Shown: in pieces, positions 43,704 through 51,821 of the stretch
How the letters are laid out: each line of letters opens with the position of its first letter
How positions within the stretch are numbered: the stretch's first letter is position 1
Assembly: GCA_025938935.1 (NCBI GenBank)
Contig: JAPCWB010000001.1
Span: 2,108,001 to 2,172,000, forward strand
Direction of reading: 5' to 3'
DNA length: 64,000 nt
Origin: Novosphingobium sp. MW5
Lineage (GTDB): Bacteria > Pseudomonadota > Alphaproteobacteria > Sphingomonadales > Sphingomonadaceae
The notes under the pieces: generated by a model
The model's input: only the letters and a program-made list of their open reading frames with translations
What the model was told of the DNA's origin: nothing
Database searches by the model: none
Made by a program: the position numbers and the translations under genes

Positions 43704-44645
43704 ATGAGCGGCCATATCCTCGCGCTGTCAGGCGGTGTCGGCGGGGCCAAGCTTGCTGCCGGGCTTGCCGATGTGCTCGCGCCGGGGCGGCTGACGGTGG
43801 CGGTCAATACCGGCGATGATTTCGAGCACCTGGGCCTGACGATCTGCCCTGACATCGATTCCGTGCTCTATGCCATGGCGGGGCTAAACGACCGGCAGCG
43901 CGGCTGGGGAATGGCCGACGAAACCTGGCACATGATGGAGCGCCTGCGCGCGCTGGATGAGGAGGACTGGTTCAACCTCGGTGACCGGGACCTTGCCACG
44001 CACATCGCCCGGACATGGCGATTGCGGGCGGGACAGCCGCTGTCGGATGTCACCGCCCGAATGGCGCGCGCGCTCGGTATCGAACAAGCCGTGGTGCCGA
44101 TGAGCGACGATGCGGTGCGCACCCAGGTGCTGACGCCGGATGGGTGGAGCGACTTCCAGCGCTGGTTCGTCGGCGAACAATGCGGCCCCGCCGTATCGGA
44201 CATTCGCTTTGCCGGAACACCGGGCGCAGCGATGTCGGCGGGCCTGTCAGCGGCATTGGACAGGAAGGACATTGCCGCGATCGTCATCTGCCCGTCCAAC
44301 CCGTTCCTCAGCGTGGATCCCTTGCTTGCCGTGGATGGAGTGCGCGATGCGCTGCTGGCGCGGCGCGTTCCCTGCATTGCCGTATCGCCGCTGATCGGCG
44401 GAAAGGCGTTGAAGGGGCCGCTGTCCAAGCTGCTCGCCGAGCGCGGCCTCTCAGGCGGGAATCTCGACATTGCTGCCCACTACGGCCCACTGGTCGACCA
44501 CTTGGTTATAGACCGCGGCGACGCTGAAGACGCACCGCGCCTGCGCGAGGGCGGTCACGCGGTCACTCTGGCCGAGACGCTTATGAAATCGGCTGGGGAC
44601 CAGGCCCGGCTGGCGCGGGATGTTCTTGCCGCCGCCGCACTTTGA
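43704..44645 (+). CDS. cofD: 2-phospho-L-lactate transferase (CofD/FbiA), coenzyme F420 synthesis
   Basis: A 313-residue CofD protein, which transfers the phospholactyl (or phosphoenolpyruvyl) group onto Fo in F420 synthesis. The N-terminal LALSGGVGGAKLAAGLA and the substrate stretch AVNTGDDFEHLGLTICPDIDSVLYAMAGLNDRQRGWGMADETWHMMERL are near-invariant in the family. CPSNPFLSVDPLLAV and VSPLIGGKALKGPLSKLL follow as expected. No cofC, cofE or Fo synthase gene is in the window, so the rest of the pathway must lie elsewhere. Presence in a sphingomonad-like genome with an LLM oxidoreductase nearby suggests real F420 use. Confidence 0.9.
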   Translation: MSGHILALSGGVGGAKLAAGLADVLAPGRLTVAVNTGDDFEHLGLTICPDIDSVLYAMAGLNDRQRGWGMADETWHMMERLRALDEEDWFNLGDRDLATHIARTWRLRAGQPLSDVTARMARALGIEQAVVPMSDDAVRTQVLTPDGWSDFQRWFVGEQCGPAVSDIRFAGTPGAAMSAGLSAALDRKDIAAIVICPSNPFLSVDPLLAVDGVRDALLARRVPCIAVSPLIGGKALKGPLSKLLAERGLSGGNLDIAAHYGPLVDHLVIDRGDAEDAPRLREGGHAVTLAETLMKSAGDQARLARDVLAAAAL

Positions 44646-44652
44646 CGCCCAG

Positions 44653-45807
44653 CTATTGCCGCGCAAATACGCGCAGGCTGGTAATCCGGCCCTCGGCATC
44701 GAAGCGGTAGTGATTGGTCGTCAGCCGCACTGAACCGTCAGGCAGCTTCGCCTCGATCTCCACTGCCACGCCATCCGGCGCGACGAACCATTCGAGCGGG
44801 CTGGGCGAGGGCTGGCCCGCATCGAACACCATCGACTGGAACGCGCGGATCTCGTCGGATCCGGTCAGGGTCTTGCCGTTGGGCACGGTATAGGTCGCAT
44901 CATCGGCGAAGAGCGCGACGAATGCGTCCAGATCGCGCGCCTTTACTGCCGCGATATATCGTTCGACCGTCTCGCGCCCGCTACGCGTGGTCTGGCCAGC
45001 CGCGCGGCGCAGGCGGGCGAGGAGGACTTTGCTCGCGGCGACAAGTCCGTCGCGCGCGGCGGTTTCTCCGGTCGGCAGGGAGCTGGCGTGGTCGACGTCC
45101 TTCTTCAGCAGGTCGTGCAGGTCCATGTAATCGCGGCCCGGCGCTACGAAACCCGGTGCCACGCGCAGCGCGAAACTCTGCGCCGATCCAGCCATGAAGG
45201 CATCGATCAGCTGCTGCCGGCCAAAGCCCATGTCCACGCCGATATCGACGATCGCTGCCGACATTCCGTAATTGGCGATGGAAATCAGGTTGTTGAGCAA
45301 TTTCGCCTGCTGCCCGCGGCCGACCGGGCCGAGGTGCGCCATGGCATTGCTGATCGCCTTGAGCCGGGGACGGGCCTTGGCAAAGTCCTCGTCACTAGCC
45401 CCGATGAAGAGCGAGAGTTGCCCCTCAATGGCTGCTGGTCCGCCGCCCGAAACACCAACATCGACGAAGCCGACGCCGTGCTGCGCGGCCAGCTCTGCCT
45501 GCCGCACGGCAAGGTCCGGTGCCACGGTCGAATGGAGGATGACCACTCCGCCGTGGCCCAGTGCCTCGTACAGTTTTCCGCCATCGGCCAGTGCCTCAAG
45601 CTGGGCATCGGTGCGAACGCAAATGCCCAGAAACTCGCAGTTCCGTGCGGTTTCCAAAGAATCGGCGCAGCGCGTGGTGCCCGGTTCATCGAACGCGGCA
45701 AGCATATCTGGAGATACATCGCAGCCGATAACTTCAAAGCCGCAGCGCGCCAGCCGCCGGGCAATCGGCGCGCCCATGCTGCCCAGTCCGATGAAACCTG
45801 CCTTCAT
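44653..45807 (-). CDS. 3-hydroxyisobutyrate dehydrogenase-like / SnoaL fusion
   Basis: A 384-residue fusion. Residues 1-268 are a beta-hydroxyacid dehydrogenase: AGFIGLGSMGAPIARRL (NAD(P)), DVGVSGGGPAAIEGQLSLF (substrate), and the catalytic Lys169 in GRGQQAKLLNN. Residues 275-384 are a SnoaL/NTF2 domain (RETVERYIAAVKARDLDAFVALFADDATYTVPNGKTLTG). The dehydrogenase part is slightly short at its C-terminal helices, where the second domain joins. The unit probably couples oxidation of a hydroxy acid to an isomerisation or binding step. Start at ATG 45807; the stop is 7 bases from convergent cofD. Members of an operon with a VOC protein and a sulfotransferase. Confidence 0.87.
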   Translation of the reverse strand: MKAGFIGLGSMGAPIARRLARCGFEVIGCDVSPDMLAAFDEPGTTRCADSLETARNCEFLGICVRTDAQLEALADGGKLYEALGHGGVVILHSTVAPDLAVRQAELAAQHGVGFVDVGVSGGGPAAIEGQLSLFIGASDEDFAKARPRLKAISNAMAHLGPVGRGQQAKLLNNLISIANYGMSAAIVDIGVDMGFGRQQLIDAFMAGSAQSFALRVAPGFVAPGRDYMDLHDLLKKDVDHASSLPTGETAARDGLVAASKVLLARLRRAAGQTTRSGRETVERYIAAVKARDLDAFVALFADDATYTVPNGKTLTGSDEIRAFQSMVFDAGQPSPSPLEWFVAPDGVAVEIEAKLPDGSVRLTTNHYRFDAEGRITSLRVFARQ

Positions 45808-45903
45808 GTGTTCGAGTCCTCGCCTGTCGTTGGCAGAGGAATTGCCGATCCGGGCGGGCAAAGACAGTCGCCCGCCGCAGCCATCGCCAGAGCGGCAGGT
45901 CGA

Positions 45904-46371
45904 TCACATCTTGCTGATCTGCTCCCACACTGCATCGGGCATGCAGGTGTATTCCAGGTAGTGCCCAAAGGCCTTGCGCCCATCGAGGTAGGCAAAGCTG
46001 AGCGCACCCGGGCCTGAGTTGCGCTCAAACACCAGCGGCAGGTCCTGTTCGTCGACGGCCTTGCGGAAGGCTTCGTAGTCGGGAACGCGAAGGCAGATGT
46101 GGTGAAAGCGCATCTTGCCGCCATTGTCCTTGGCATTGGCATAGGCCCCGGTCTCGTCGATCTCGACTTCGATCAGTTCGTACTGCACGCCGCCGTGCAT
46201 GAACATCGAGATGCGGCTCTTCTGGCGCTTGGGGCCCTCCGGCGTATCGACCATCTGATCGACCGGAATGATCATCGGATCCTTGGGCAGTCCGCGCGCC
46301 TTGAACTCGGCAATGGCAGCCTCGATGTCATCGCAGACGTAGCCGTTCTGGTAATGGGTGCCGATCAGCAT
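45904..46371 (-). CDS. VOC-fold protein
   Basis: A 155-residue protein with two VOC modules: GYVCDDIEAAIAEFKARGL and FHHICLRVPDYEAFRKAVDEQ, ending in YLDGRKAFGHYLEYTCMPD. Metal ligand candidates are His5 (THYQNGY) or His-His in FHHICL and Glu in HYLEY. The aromatic core HGGVQYELIEVEIDETG resembles the methylmalonyl-CoA epimerase or phenolic lactone branch. It is encoded 96 bases upstream of the fusion gene and follows the palindromic repeat. Substrate unknown. Confidence 0.85.
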   Translation of the reverse strand: MLIGTHYQNGYVCDDIEAAIAEFKARGLPKDPMIIPVDQMVDTPEGPKRQKSRISMFMHGGVQYELIEVEIDETGAYANAKDNGGKMRFHHICLRVPDYEAFRKAVDEQDLPLVFERNSGPGALSFAYLDGRKAFGHYLEYTCMPDAVWEQISKM

Positions 46372-46386
46372 TTTCTTCTCCGTTTT

Positions 46387-46473
46387 TCGTCATTGCGAGG
46401 AGCGCAGCGACGAAGCAATCCAGAGCGTCACGCGCAATCGCCCTGGATTGCTTCGCTTCACTCGCAATGACGA
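46387..46473. repeat. Dispersed palindromic element, copy B
   Basis: An 87-base palindrome, TCGTCATTGCGAG at the left and its exact complement at the right, with GCAATCCAGAGCG and CCCTGGATTGC as inner arms. It is clearly the same family as the element at 27959-28055 (the internal spacers differ). Again it lies between two genes of one strand, here the sulfotransferase and the VOC gene. Confidence 0.85.
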
Positions 46474-46483
46474 TTCACGAAGG

Positions 46484-47644
46484 TCAGCCCTCGCGGGCCA
46501 CGTCGTAGCGGGACAGGTACCGTTCGAACATCGGTTCGAGGCTCTCCTTGGTGACGCCATATTGCGCCAGCTTGTATTCGTGGCGGCCGAACTTGTCCTG
46601 CGGGTTGTCGTCGACCCACTGTTGGACGCCGGCTTCGGCGGCGCTGGTCCATTCGTCGCCTAGCTCGGCATAGACCTTCTTCGTCGTGCCGACGGGATCG
46701 GAAATCATGTCTGCGTAGTGGACGTCGATGATCTTGTCCTCGCCGAACTTGTCGCGGAAATCCATGATCCGGCATGCGTGTTCTGCCGCCTGCCAGGGAT
46801 AGTCCTTGCCCAGCCATTCGGCGTCGATCTTGCCAAGGTGGCCCATGTGGCTGAGCGAGATGACGCTCATCAGCGATCCCGTTGCGGTGAACGGATCGCG
46901 GTGAGTCCAGATCACCCGGGCGTCGGGATAGACCTTGAAGATCGTTTCCAGCCACAGCGCATGGCTCGGCTTCTTCACGTTCCACACGCCGCCGGCATGA
47001 TGCTGCAGCACCTGCAGGAACTTCTTGTGGTATTCATAGGCGCTGGTCATGTCGCAGGAGAAGATGAACTCCTTGTAGGCCGGCAGCACGCCCTTGCTCT
47101 CGATCATCAGCGTCTTGAAGTCATGCGCCATGAAGAACACGCATTCGTTGGGATAGACCGCCGAGCCGCGATAGTATTTCCCCATGGCCGGATTGGCCGC
47201 GAGCGCAGCCTTTTCCGCTTCGAGCCGGGCAAGCGCGCGCGGGTCCTGCGTCAGCATGGCGGGCGAGGAAACGGGCGGTACCGGATCGTCGATCTCCCAG
47301 GTCAGCGGCGACCGGCGCGCCGGGTCGGCGGCGAGCAGGTTGCTCATCAAGGTGGTGCCGGTGCGCGGTACGCCCATGACGAAGACCGGGCGTTCGATCG
47401 GGCGGTCGAGCAGTTCGGGGTTCTGGCGCAAATAGTCCGAAACCTTGAGCCGGCCCTTGAGGTAATGGACGATATCGTTCTTCACCCGGGCAATGCCGCC
47501 CTCGGAGAAATTGTCGATATGGGCATTCACATCGCCCACCAGCACGTCGAAGCCTTCGCGCCAGGTGTTGCTGTCGAAGTCCGCAATGCCGGTCGCCTCG
47601 TGCGCAGCATCGATCAGGGCATTGGGTTGCAGAAGCTCTGCCAT
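46484..47644 (-). CDS. Sulfotransferase-family protein (second)
   Basis: A 386-residue relative of the enzyme at 30568. The PAPS loop is VFVMGVPRTGTTLMSNLLA near residue 90, and the 3'-phosphate segment ARVIWTHRDPFTATGSLMSVISL. WNVKKPSHALWLETIFKVYPD is the group motif. ATG at 47644 has GAGAGG six bases upstream, whereas the ATG two codons earlier abuts that site. The palindromic repeat separates it from the VOC gene downstream. Acceptor unknown. Two paralogous sulfotransferases in one accessory stretch suggest sulfation is part of the local pathway. Confidence 0.87.
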   Translation of the reverse strand: MAELLQPNALIDAAHEATGIADFDSNTWREGFDVLVGDVNAHIDNFSEGGIARVKNDIVHYLKGRLKVSDYLRQNPELLDRPIERPVFVMGVPRTGTTLMSNLLAADPARRSPLTWEIDDPVPPVSSPAMLTQDPRALARLEAEKAALAANPAMGKYYRGSAVYPNECVFFMAHDFKTLMIESKGVLPAYKEFIFSCDMTSAYEYHKKFLQVLQHHAGGVWNVKKPSHALWLETIFKVYPDARVIWTHRDPFTATGSLMSVISLSHMGHLGKIDAEWLGKDYPWQAAEHACRIMDFRDKFGEDKIIDVHYADMISDPVGTTKKVYAELGDEWTSAAEAGVQQWVDDNPQDKFGRHEYKLAQYGVTKESLEPMFERYLSRYDVAREG

Positions 47645-47742
47645 GGTCATCCTCTCGTCTTATGCCGCGATTAAGCGGCACGCAGGGGCAGACTGGCAAG
47701 TACTGGCGCGGGACGGACTATCGAAAACGGGACAGGAAGCGA

Positions 47743-48609
47743 TCAGCCCTTGAGCGAGCGGAGCTGGCGCTGACGGAACCCGCTGGGCGTGTTGCCTACG
47801 GCTCGCCGGAAGGCATAGGCAAAGCTCGATGGCGAGGCGAAACCGAGGGCAAAGGCGATGGCCTTCACGCTCTCGCCCGTCACCAGCATTCGCTTGGCCG
47901 CCTCCATCTGGCGGCGTTCGATATGCTCGCCGATCGAGCACCCCCGGCTGATGCGGAAGCCGCGGGTGAGCTGGCGCACCGAGATGTTGCATAGCGCCGC
48001 CAGGTCTTCGAGCGCAGGTGCGGCAGGGCTGGCGGCGAGGCGCTCGTCAATCAGCCGCAGCCGCCATGAGGCGAGACCTCCGGTAACCGGCATGTCCTCT
48101 ACCTCAAGGCAGAAGCGGCCCAGTTCGACTGCCAGTTCGCCCGACAGCGATTCCAGCATCCGCGCCGAGGCGAAGCCGGGATGGCGGACCTCTTCGGTGA
48201 GGCGGAACAGCAGGTTGCGGATGCGCGCATTGGTAATGTCGAGCGTGGTGGCGAGCTGGCGGTCGCTCCATTCGAGCCGCTGGCCCAGCAGTTCGTCGAT
48301 GTGCTGGGACGAAAGGTAGCAAAGCACCGAGGCCTGCTGCCCGCCTTCGCCGCGCACCGCCAGCGCCTCGCCCGGGGGCACCATGAAAACATCGCCTAAC
48401 CGCTCGAAGCGGTGCGGCCCCCAGCGCTCCCGATAACCGGCTCGCGCGTTCAGCGGACGGGGGGTGAGGCACATGTTGATCAGGTACCGGGCGTCGTCCC
48501 GAAGCAGGGCGTCAGTCGGGCCGGGAATGTCATAGCGCACGATCTGCGCGGTCACGCCGGGGCCGGACAGTTCTGCATCGACAACGACGGTCGGCTGGCT
48601 GGCAGGCAT
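47743..48609 (-). CDS. AraC-family transcriptional regulator
   Basis: A 288-residue regulator. The C-terminal double HTH is APALEDLAALCNISVRQLTRGFRISRGCSIGEHIERRQMEAAKRMLVTGESVKAIAFALGFASPSSFAYAFRRAVGNTPSGFRQ. The N-terminal sensor (PGPTDALLRDDARYLINMCLTPRPLNARAGYRERWGPHRFERLGDVFMVPPGEA) is a cupin-like AraC_binding fold. It is divergent from the SDR/alcohol-dehydrogenase/beta-lactamase operon at 48760 with 150 bases between starts and likely activates it. ATG at 48609 opens the sensor; the longer frame upstream runs opposite the SDR. Confidence 0.9.
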   Translation of the reverse strand: MPASQPTVVVDAELSGPGVTAQIVRYDIPGPTDALLRDDARYLINMCLTPRPLNARAGYRERWGPHRFERLGDVFMVPPGEALAVRGEGGQQASVLCYLSSQHIDELLGQRLEWSDRQLATTLDITNARIRNLLFRLTEEVRHPGFASARMLESLSGELAVELGRFCLEVEDMPVTGGLASWRLRLIDERLAASPAAPALEDLAALCNISVRQLTRGFRISRGCSIGEHIERRQMEAAKRMLVTGESVKAIAFALGFASPSSFAYAFRRAVGNTPSGFRQRQLRSLKG

Positions 48610-48759
48610 CGCGCGGGCGCTCCCATGAGGATTGTGTCCTGAATTATAGGGTGCGGCCCAAATTCCGCAATCGGCTCCGTTGCCTCGTGGCGGGGCAGGG
48701 CCATTATCCACCCCACGCAAGACCGCGCGCAGCGGCTTCCATTCACTTTGAGGAGAGAG

Positions 48760-49557
48760 ATGATGGCCAAGGGCCTTTTCGATTGCACGGGCAAGGTTAC
48801 GCTGGTCACCGGCGGCAATGGCGGCATCGGCCTGGGCTTTGCCATGGGCATTGCCAAACAGGGCGGCGACATCGCCATCTGGGCGCGCAATGCCGAAAAG
48901 AACGCCGCGGCGAAGGCAGAACTGCTGGCAGCCGGTGCCGGGCGGGTGGAAACCTACATCGTCGACGTTTCGAGCGAGGAGGCCATCCTCGCCGGGTATG
49001 ACCAACTGATGGCGGACTTTGGCCGGATCGACTGTGTCTTCGCCAATTCGGGAGCCAGCCCGCGCTACAACTCGGTCTTCGACATGCCGACCGAGCACTG
49101 GTTCGAATTCCAGAACACCGCGCTGCACGGCGCTTTCTTCACCCTGCGCGAAGCCGCGCGCCACATGAAGGCGCGCGCCGAGGCGGGCGAACCGGGCGGC
49201 AGCCTGGTTGCCTGCGGATCACTCTCGCTGTTCCAGGGGCTGGCCGGCAAGATGGAATATGCCGGTTCTAAGAGCGCGGTTGCCGCGGTGATCCGCTGCC
49301 TGGCTGCCGAAATGGGCCAATACAACGTCCGCGCCAATGTCGTCGCGCCCGGGTTGATCATCACGCCGATGATGGGCCCTGCGGATGGCCCGGCCGTGCA
49401 GTACCTGACCGGCCAGTATGCCCCGATCACGCCGATGAAGCGCGTGGGCTATCCCGAGGACTTCGAAGGCATCGGCGCGTTCCTCTGCTCGGACGCCAGT
49501 GCCTTTATTACTGGTGAGACCATCAAGGTCGACGGCGGTTACATGATCCGCGGCTGA
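48760..49557 (+). CDS. Short-chain dehydrogenase of the AraC-controlled operon
   Basis: A 265-residue SDR: TGGNGGIGLGFAMGIA, IWARNAEKNAAAK (Arg after beta-2, NADP probable), ANSGASPRYNSVF, Ser in LVACGSLSLFQGLAG and MEYAGSKSAV. The C-terminus (GEPGGS loop and ITPMMGPADG) is standard for 3-oxoacyl-ACP-reductase-like SDRs. Two adjacent ATGs (48760, 48763) follow GAGGAGAG; the first is used. It is the first of three co-oriented genes, with a 24-base gap to the alcohol dehydrogenase. Confidence 0.88.
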   Translation: MMAKGLFDCTGKVTLVTGGNGGIGLGFAMGIAKQGGDIAIWARNAEKNAAAKAELLAAGAGRVETYIVDVSSEEAILAGYDQLMADFGRIDCVFANSGASPRYNSVFDMPTEHWFEFQNTALHGAFFTLREAARHMKARAEAGEPGGSLVACGSLSLFQGLAGKMEYAGSKSAVAAVIRCLAAEMGQYNVRANVVAPGLIITPMMGPADGPAVQYLTGQYAPITPMKRVGYPEDFEGIGAFLCSDASAFITGETIKVDGGYMIRG

Positions 49558-49581
49558 TCGCGCGCGGACGGGAGAGATACA

Positions 49582-50577
49582 ATGAAATTGCTGACCATCC
49601 ACGATGTGAACGACGTACGCCTTGACGATGTGACGCGCGGCACACCCGGCCCGAAGGACGTGGTCGTCAGGATGAAGGCCTGCGGCATCTGCGGCAGCGA
49701 CCTGTCCTATATCAAGATGGGCGGCATCCCGATGCCCGGCACAAAGACCGCGCTGGGGCACGAGGCGTCTGCCGAAGTGATCGAGGTGGGCAGCGAAGTG
49801 ACCGGCCACAAGCTGGGCGACCGGGTGGTGATCAACGGCATGTTCGTCGGTTCCGGCGGCATGGAAGGCGCCTTCACGCCCGAGCTGCTGCTCAAGGATG
49901 CGGAAGCCATGGAAAAGCTCCTGCCGATCCCCGAAGGCGTGCCTTACGACATCGCCGCGCTGTGCGAACCGCTGGCGGTCGCCATGCACGGCGTCAACCG
50001 CGCAGAGGTGAAGCCGGGCGACAAGGTTGTGGTCTTCGGCTGCGGACCAATTGGCCTCGGCATGGTGCTGTGGCTGGTCGATCGCGGCGTAACTGACGTT
50101 GTAGCTCTCGATCTCGCCCCCGAACGCCGTGAACGCGCGCTGGCGCTGGGCGCACGAGCGGCGCTCGATCCGGCGAACTGCGATGTTCGGGCGGAACTGG
50201 TGAAGCTGCACGGCGAAGTGCCGTCATATGGCCGCGTCGGCGTTGGCACCGATGCCTGGATCGACGCTGCGGGCGCGCCCTCGATCCTTACCGATGTCAT
50301 CATGATGGCGAAGTTCCAGTGCCGCATGGTCATCACCGCCGCCTATATGAAGCCCATCGAATTTCCCGCCGGACGCATGCTGACCAGCGAAATGACAATC
50401 ACCACGGCGGTCGGTTATCCGACCGAAATGCCTGAAGTGCTGGCCGCAATGCCGCGCCTGAAGGACAAGCTGGCCTCGCTGATCAGCCACCGCCTGCCGT
50501 TTGACGAGGTGCTCGACGGGCTCAAGGTCGCCGCCACGCCCCAGTCGGCCAAGGTCATGATCGAGTTCGAGGCATGA
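49582..50577 (+). CDS. Zinc-type (MDR) alcohol dehydrogenase without a structural-zinc loop
   Basis: A 331-residue medium-chain dehydrogenase. Catalytic zinc ligands are Cys37 in KACGICGSDLS and His60 (with Glu61) in ALGHEASAEV; the third is in ALCEPLAVAMHG. The cofactor motif is VVVFGCGPIGLG. The four-cysteine structural-zinc loop that normally follows DRV is replaced by VINGMFVGSGGMEGAF with no cysteines. The substrate is probably a secondary alcohol or polyol. The start at 49582 follows GGGAGAG, and it overlaps the next gene by four bases. Confidence 0.87.
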   Translation: MKLLTIHDVNDVRLDDVTRGTPGPKDVVVRMKACGICGSDLSYIKMGGIPMPGTKTALGHEASAEVIEVGSEVTGHKLGDRVVINGMFVGSGGMEGAFTPELLLKDAEAMEKLLPIPEGVPYDIAALCEPLAVAMHGVNRAEVKPGDKVVVFGCGPIGLGMVLWLVDRGVTDVVALDLAPERRERALALGARAALDPANCDVRAELVKLHGEVPSYGRVGVGTDAWIDAAGAPSILTDVIMMAKFQCRMVITAAYMKPIEFPAGRMLTSEMTITTAVGYPTEMPEVLAAMPRLKDKLASLISHRLPFDEVLDGLKVAATPQSAKVMIEFEA

Positions 50578-51821
50578 GCGACGGCAAGCAGACACCTCTG
50601 GGTGCGCTCGTCATGGCGGGCGAGGGGCAGAACGCTGCGGTGGAAATCACGCCATCGATCTTCATGGTGAAGGACATTTCCAACGCCTATCTCGTCACCA
50701 CGGACGAAGGCGATGTGCTGGTCAACACCGGCTTCCTGAATAACGGCGAGAAGACGAAGGCCCTGTTCGCCCCGCACCGCAAGGGCCCGCTCAACGCCAT
50801 CGTGATCACGCAGGCCCATGCGGACCACTTCGGCGGCGTGCCTGAGTTGAAGGAAGCCGATACCGAGGTGATTGCGGGCAAGGGCTTCACCGAGACCGAT
50901 CAGTATTTTGACGACCTCAAGATGTTCCTCGGTCGCCGTTCAGGCAAGCTGTGGGCCTCAATGACGCGGCGAAACGGCCCGCCGCCGGTGCCGCCGCGCA
51001 TCGTGCCCGATGTCGAGGTGGCGGGGCGAATGTCCTTCGCGCTCGGAGGCAAGCAGTTCGAGGTGATCAAGGTGCCCGGCGGTGAGACGCTGTGCTCGGT
51101 CATCGTCTGGCTGCCCGAGGAAAAGACCGTCTTTACCGGCAACCTGTTCGGCCCGGTCTGGCGCTCGATGCCCAACCTGACCACCACGCGCGGCGACAAA
51201 CCGCGCCTCGTTGGTCCCTATCTCGAAAGCTGCCGGATCGTCCGGGACCTACAGCCCGAGCTGGTCATCACCGGCCACGGTGAGCCGATTGCCGGAGCGG
51301 AGCAGATCCGCGCCGACATTCAGGCGATGCACGACGCCGTGCAGTGGATTGAGGCCGAGACGATCAAGGTGATGAACGCCGGCGGCACGGTCTATCAGGC
51401 CATGCAGTCGATCCATCTGCCGAAGGACATGGAGATCGGCCAGTTCCACGGCCAGACCAAATGGACCGTCCGCGCCGTTTGGGAAGAGAACGGCAACTGG
51501 TTCAAGTACGAGGACGGCACCACGGCGCTTTTCGGTTCGCCGGTGTCGTCGGTTTACGGCGATCTGGCCGAACTGGCGGGCGGGGCGGACAAGGTGGCGG
51601 CCAAGGCCAAGGCCCTGCTCGATGCCGACAAGCCGCTGGAGGCCCTGCATCTCGTCGATGTGGCGCTCAGCGTCGATGCGGCGGAACCGACAGCGCTGGC
51701 GGTGAAGAAGCACGCCTGCCAGTTGCTGCTGGCGCGCGGCGGCGGGGTGAACCTCTCCGAGACTATGTGGCTGAAGGCCGAAATTGCCGAGACCGAGGCA
51801 GCGCTAGGCCAAGGGGGCTAA
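50574..51821 (+). CDS. Metallo-beta-lactamase-fold hydrolase, alkylsulfatase-like
   Basis: A 415-residue protein: an MBL domain (residues 25-235) followed by an alkylsulfatase-dimerisation-like helical part. The metal motif reads VITQAHADHFGG; the usual first His of THxHxDH is Gln here, while the later His and Asp are kept. PGGETLCSVIVWLPEEKTVFTGNLFGP and LVITGHGEPI complete the fold. The family includes SdsA-type sulfatases that split alkyl sulfates. Given two sulfotransferases in the island, a sulfatase would be a logical counterpart, but the Gln substitution leaves activity open. Confidence 0.83.
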   Translation: MSDGKQTPLGALVMAGEGQNAAVEITPSIFMVKDISNAYLVTTDEGDVLVNTGFLNNGEKTKALFAPHRKGPLNAIVITQAHADHFGGVPELKEADTEVIAGKGFTETDQYFDDLKMFLGRRSGKLWASMTRRNGPPPVPPRIVPDVEVAGRMSFALGGKQFEVIKVPGGETLCSVIVWLPEEKTVFTGNLFGPVWRSMPNLTTTRGDKPRLVGPYLESCRIVRDLQPELVITGHGEPIAGAEQIRADIQAMHDAVQWIEAETIKVMNAGGTVYQAMQSIHLPKDMEIGQFHGQTKWTVRAVWEENGNWFKYEDGTTALFGSPVSSVYGDLAELAGGADKVAAKAKALLDADKPLEALHLVDVALSVDAAEPTALAVKKHACQLLLARGGGVNLSETMWLKAEIAETEAALGQGG

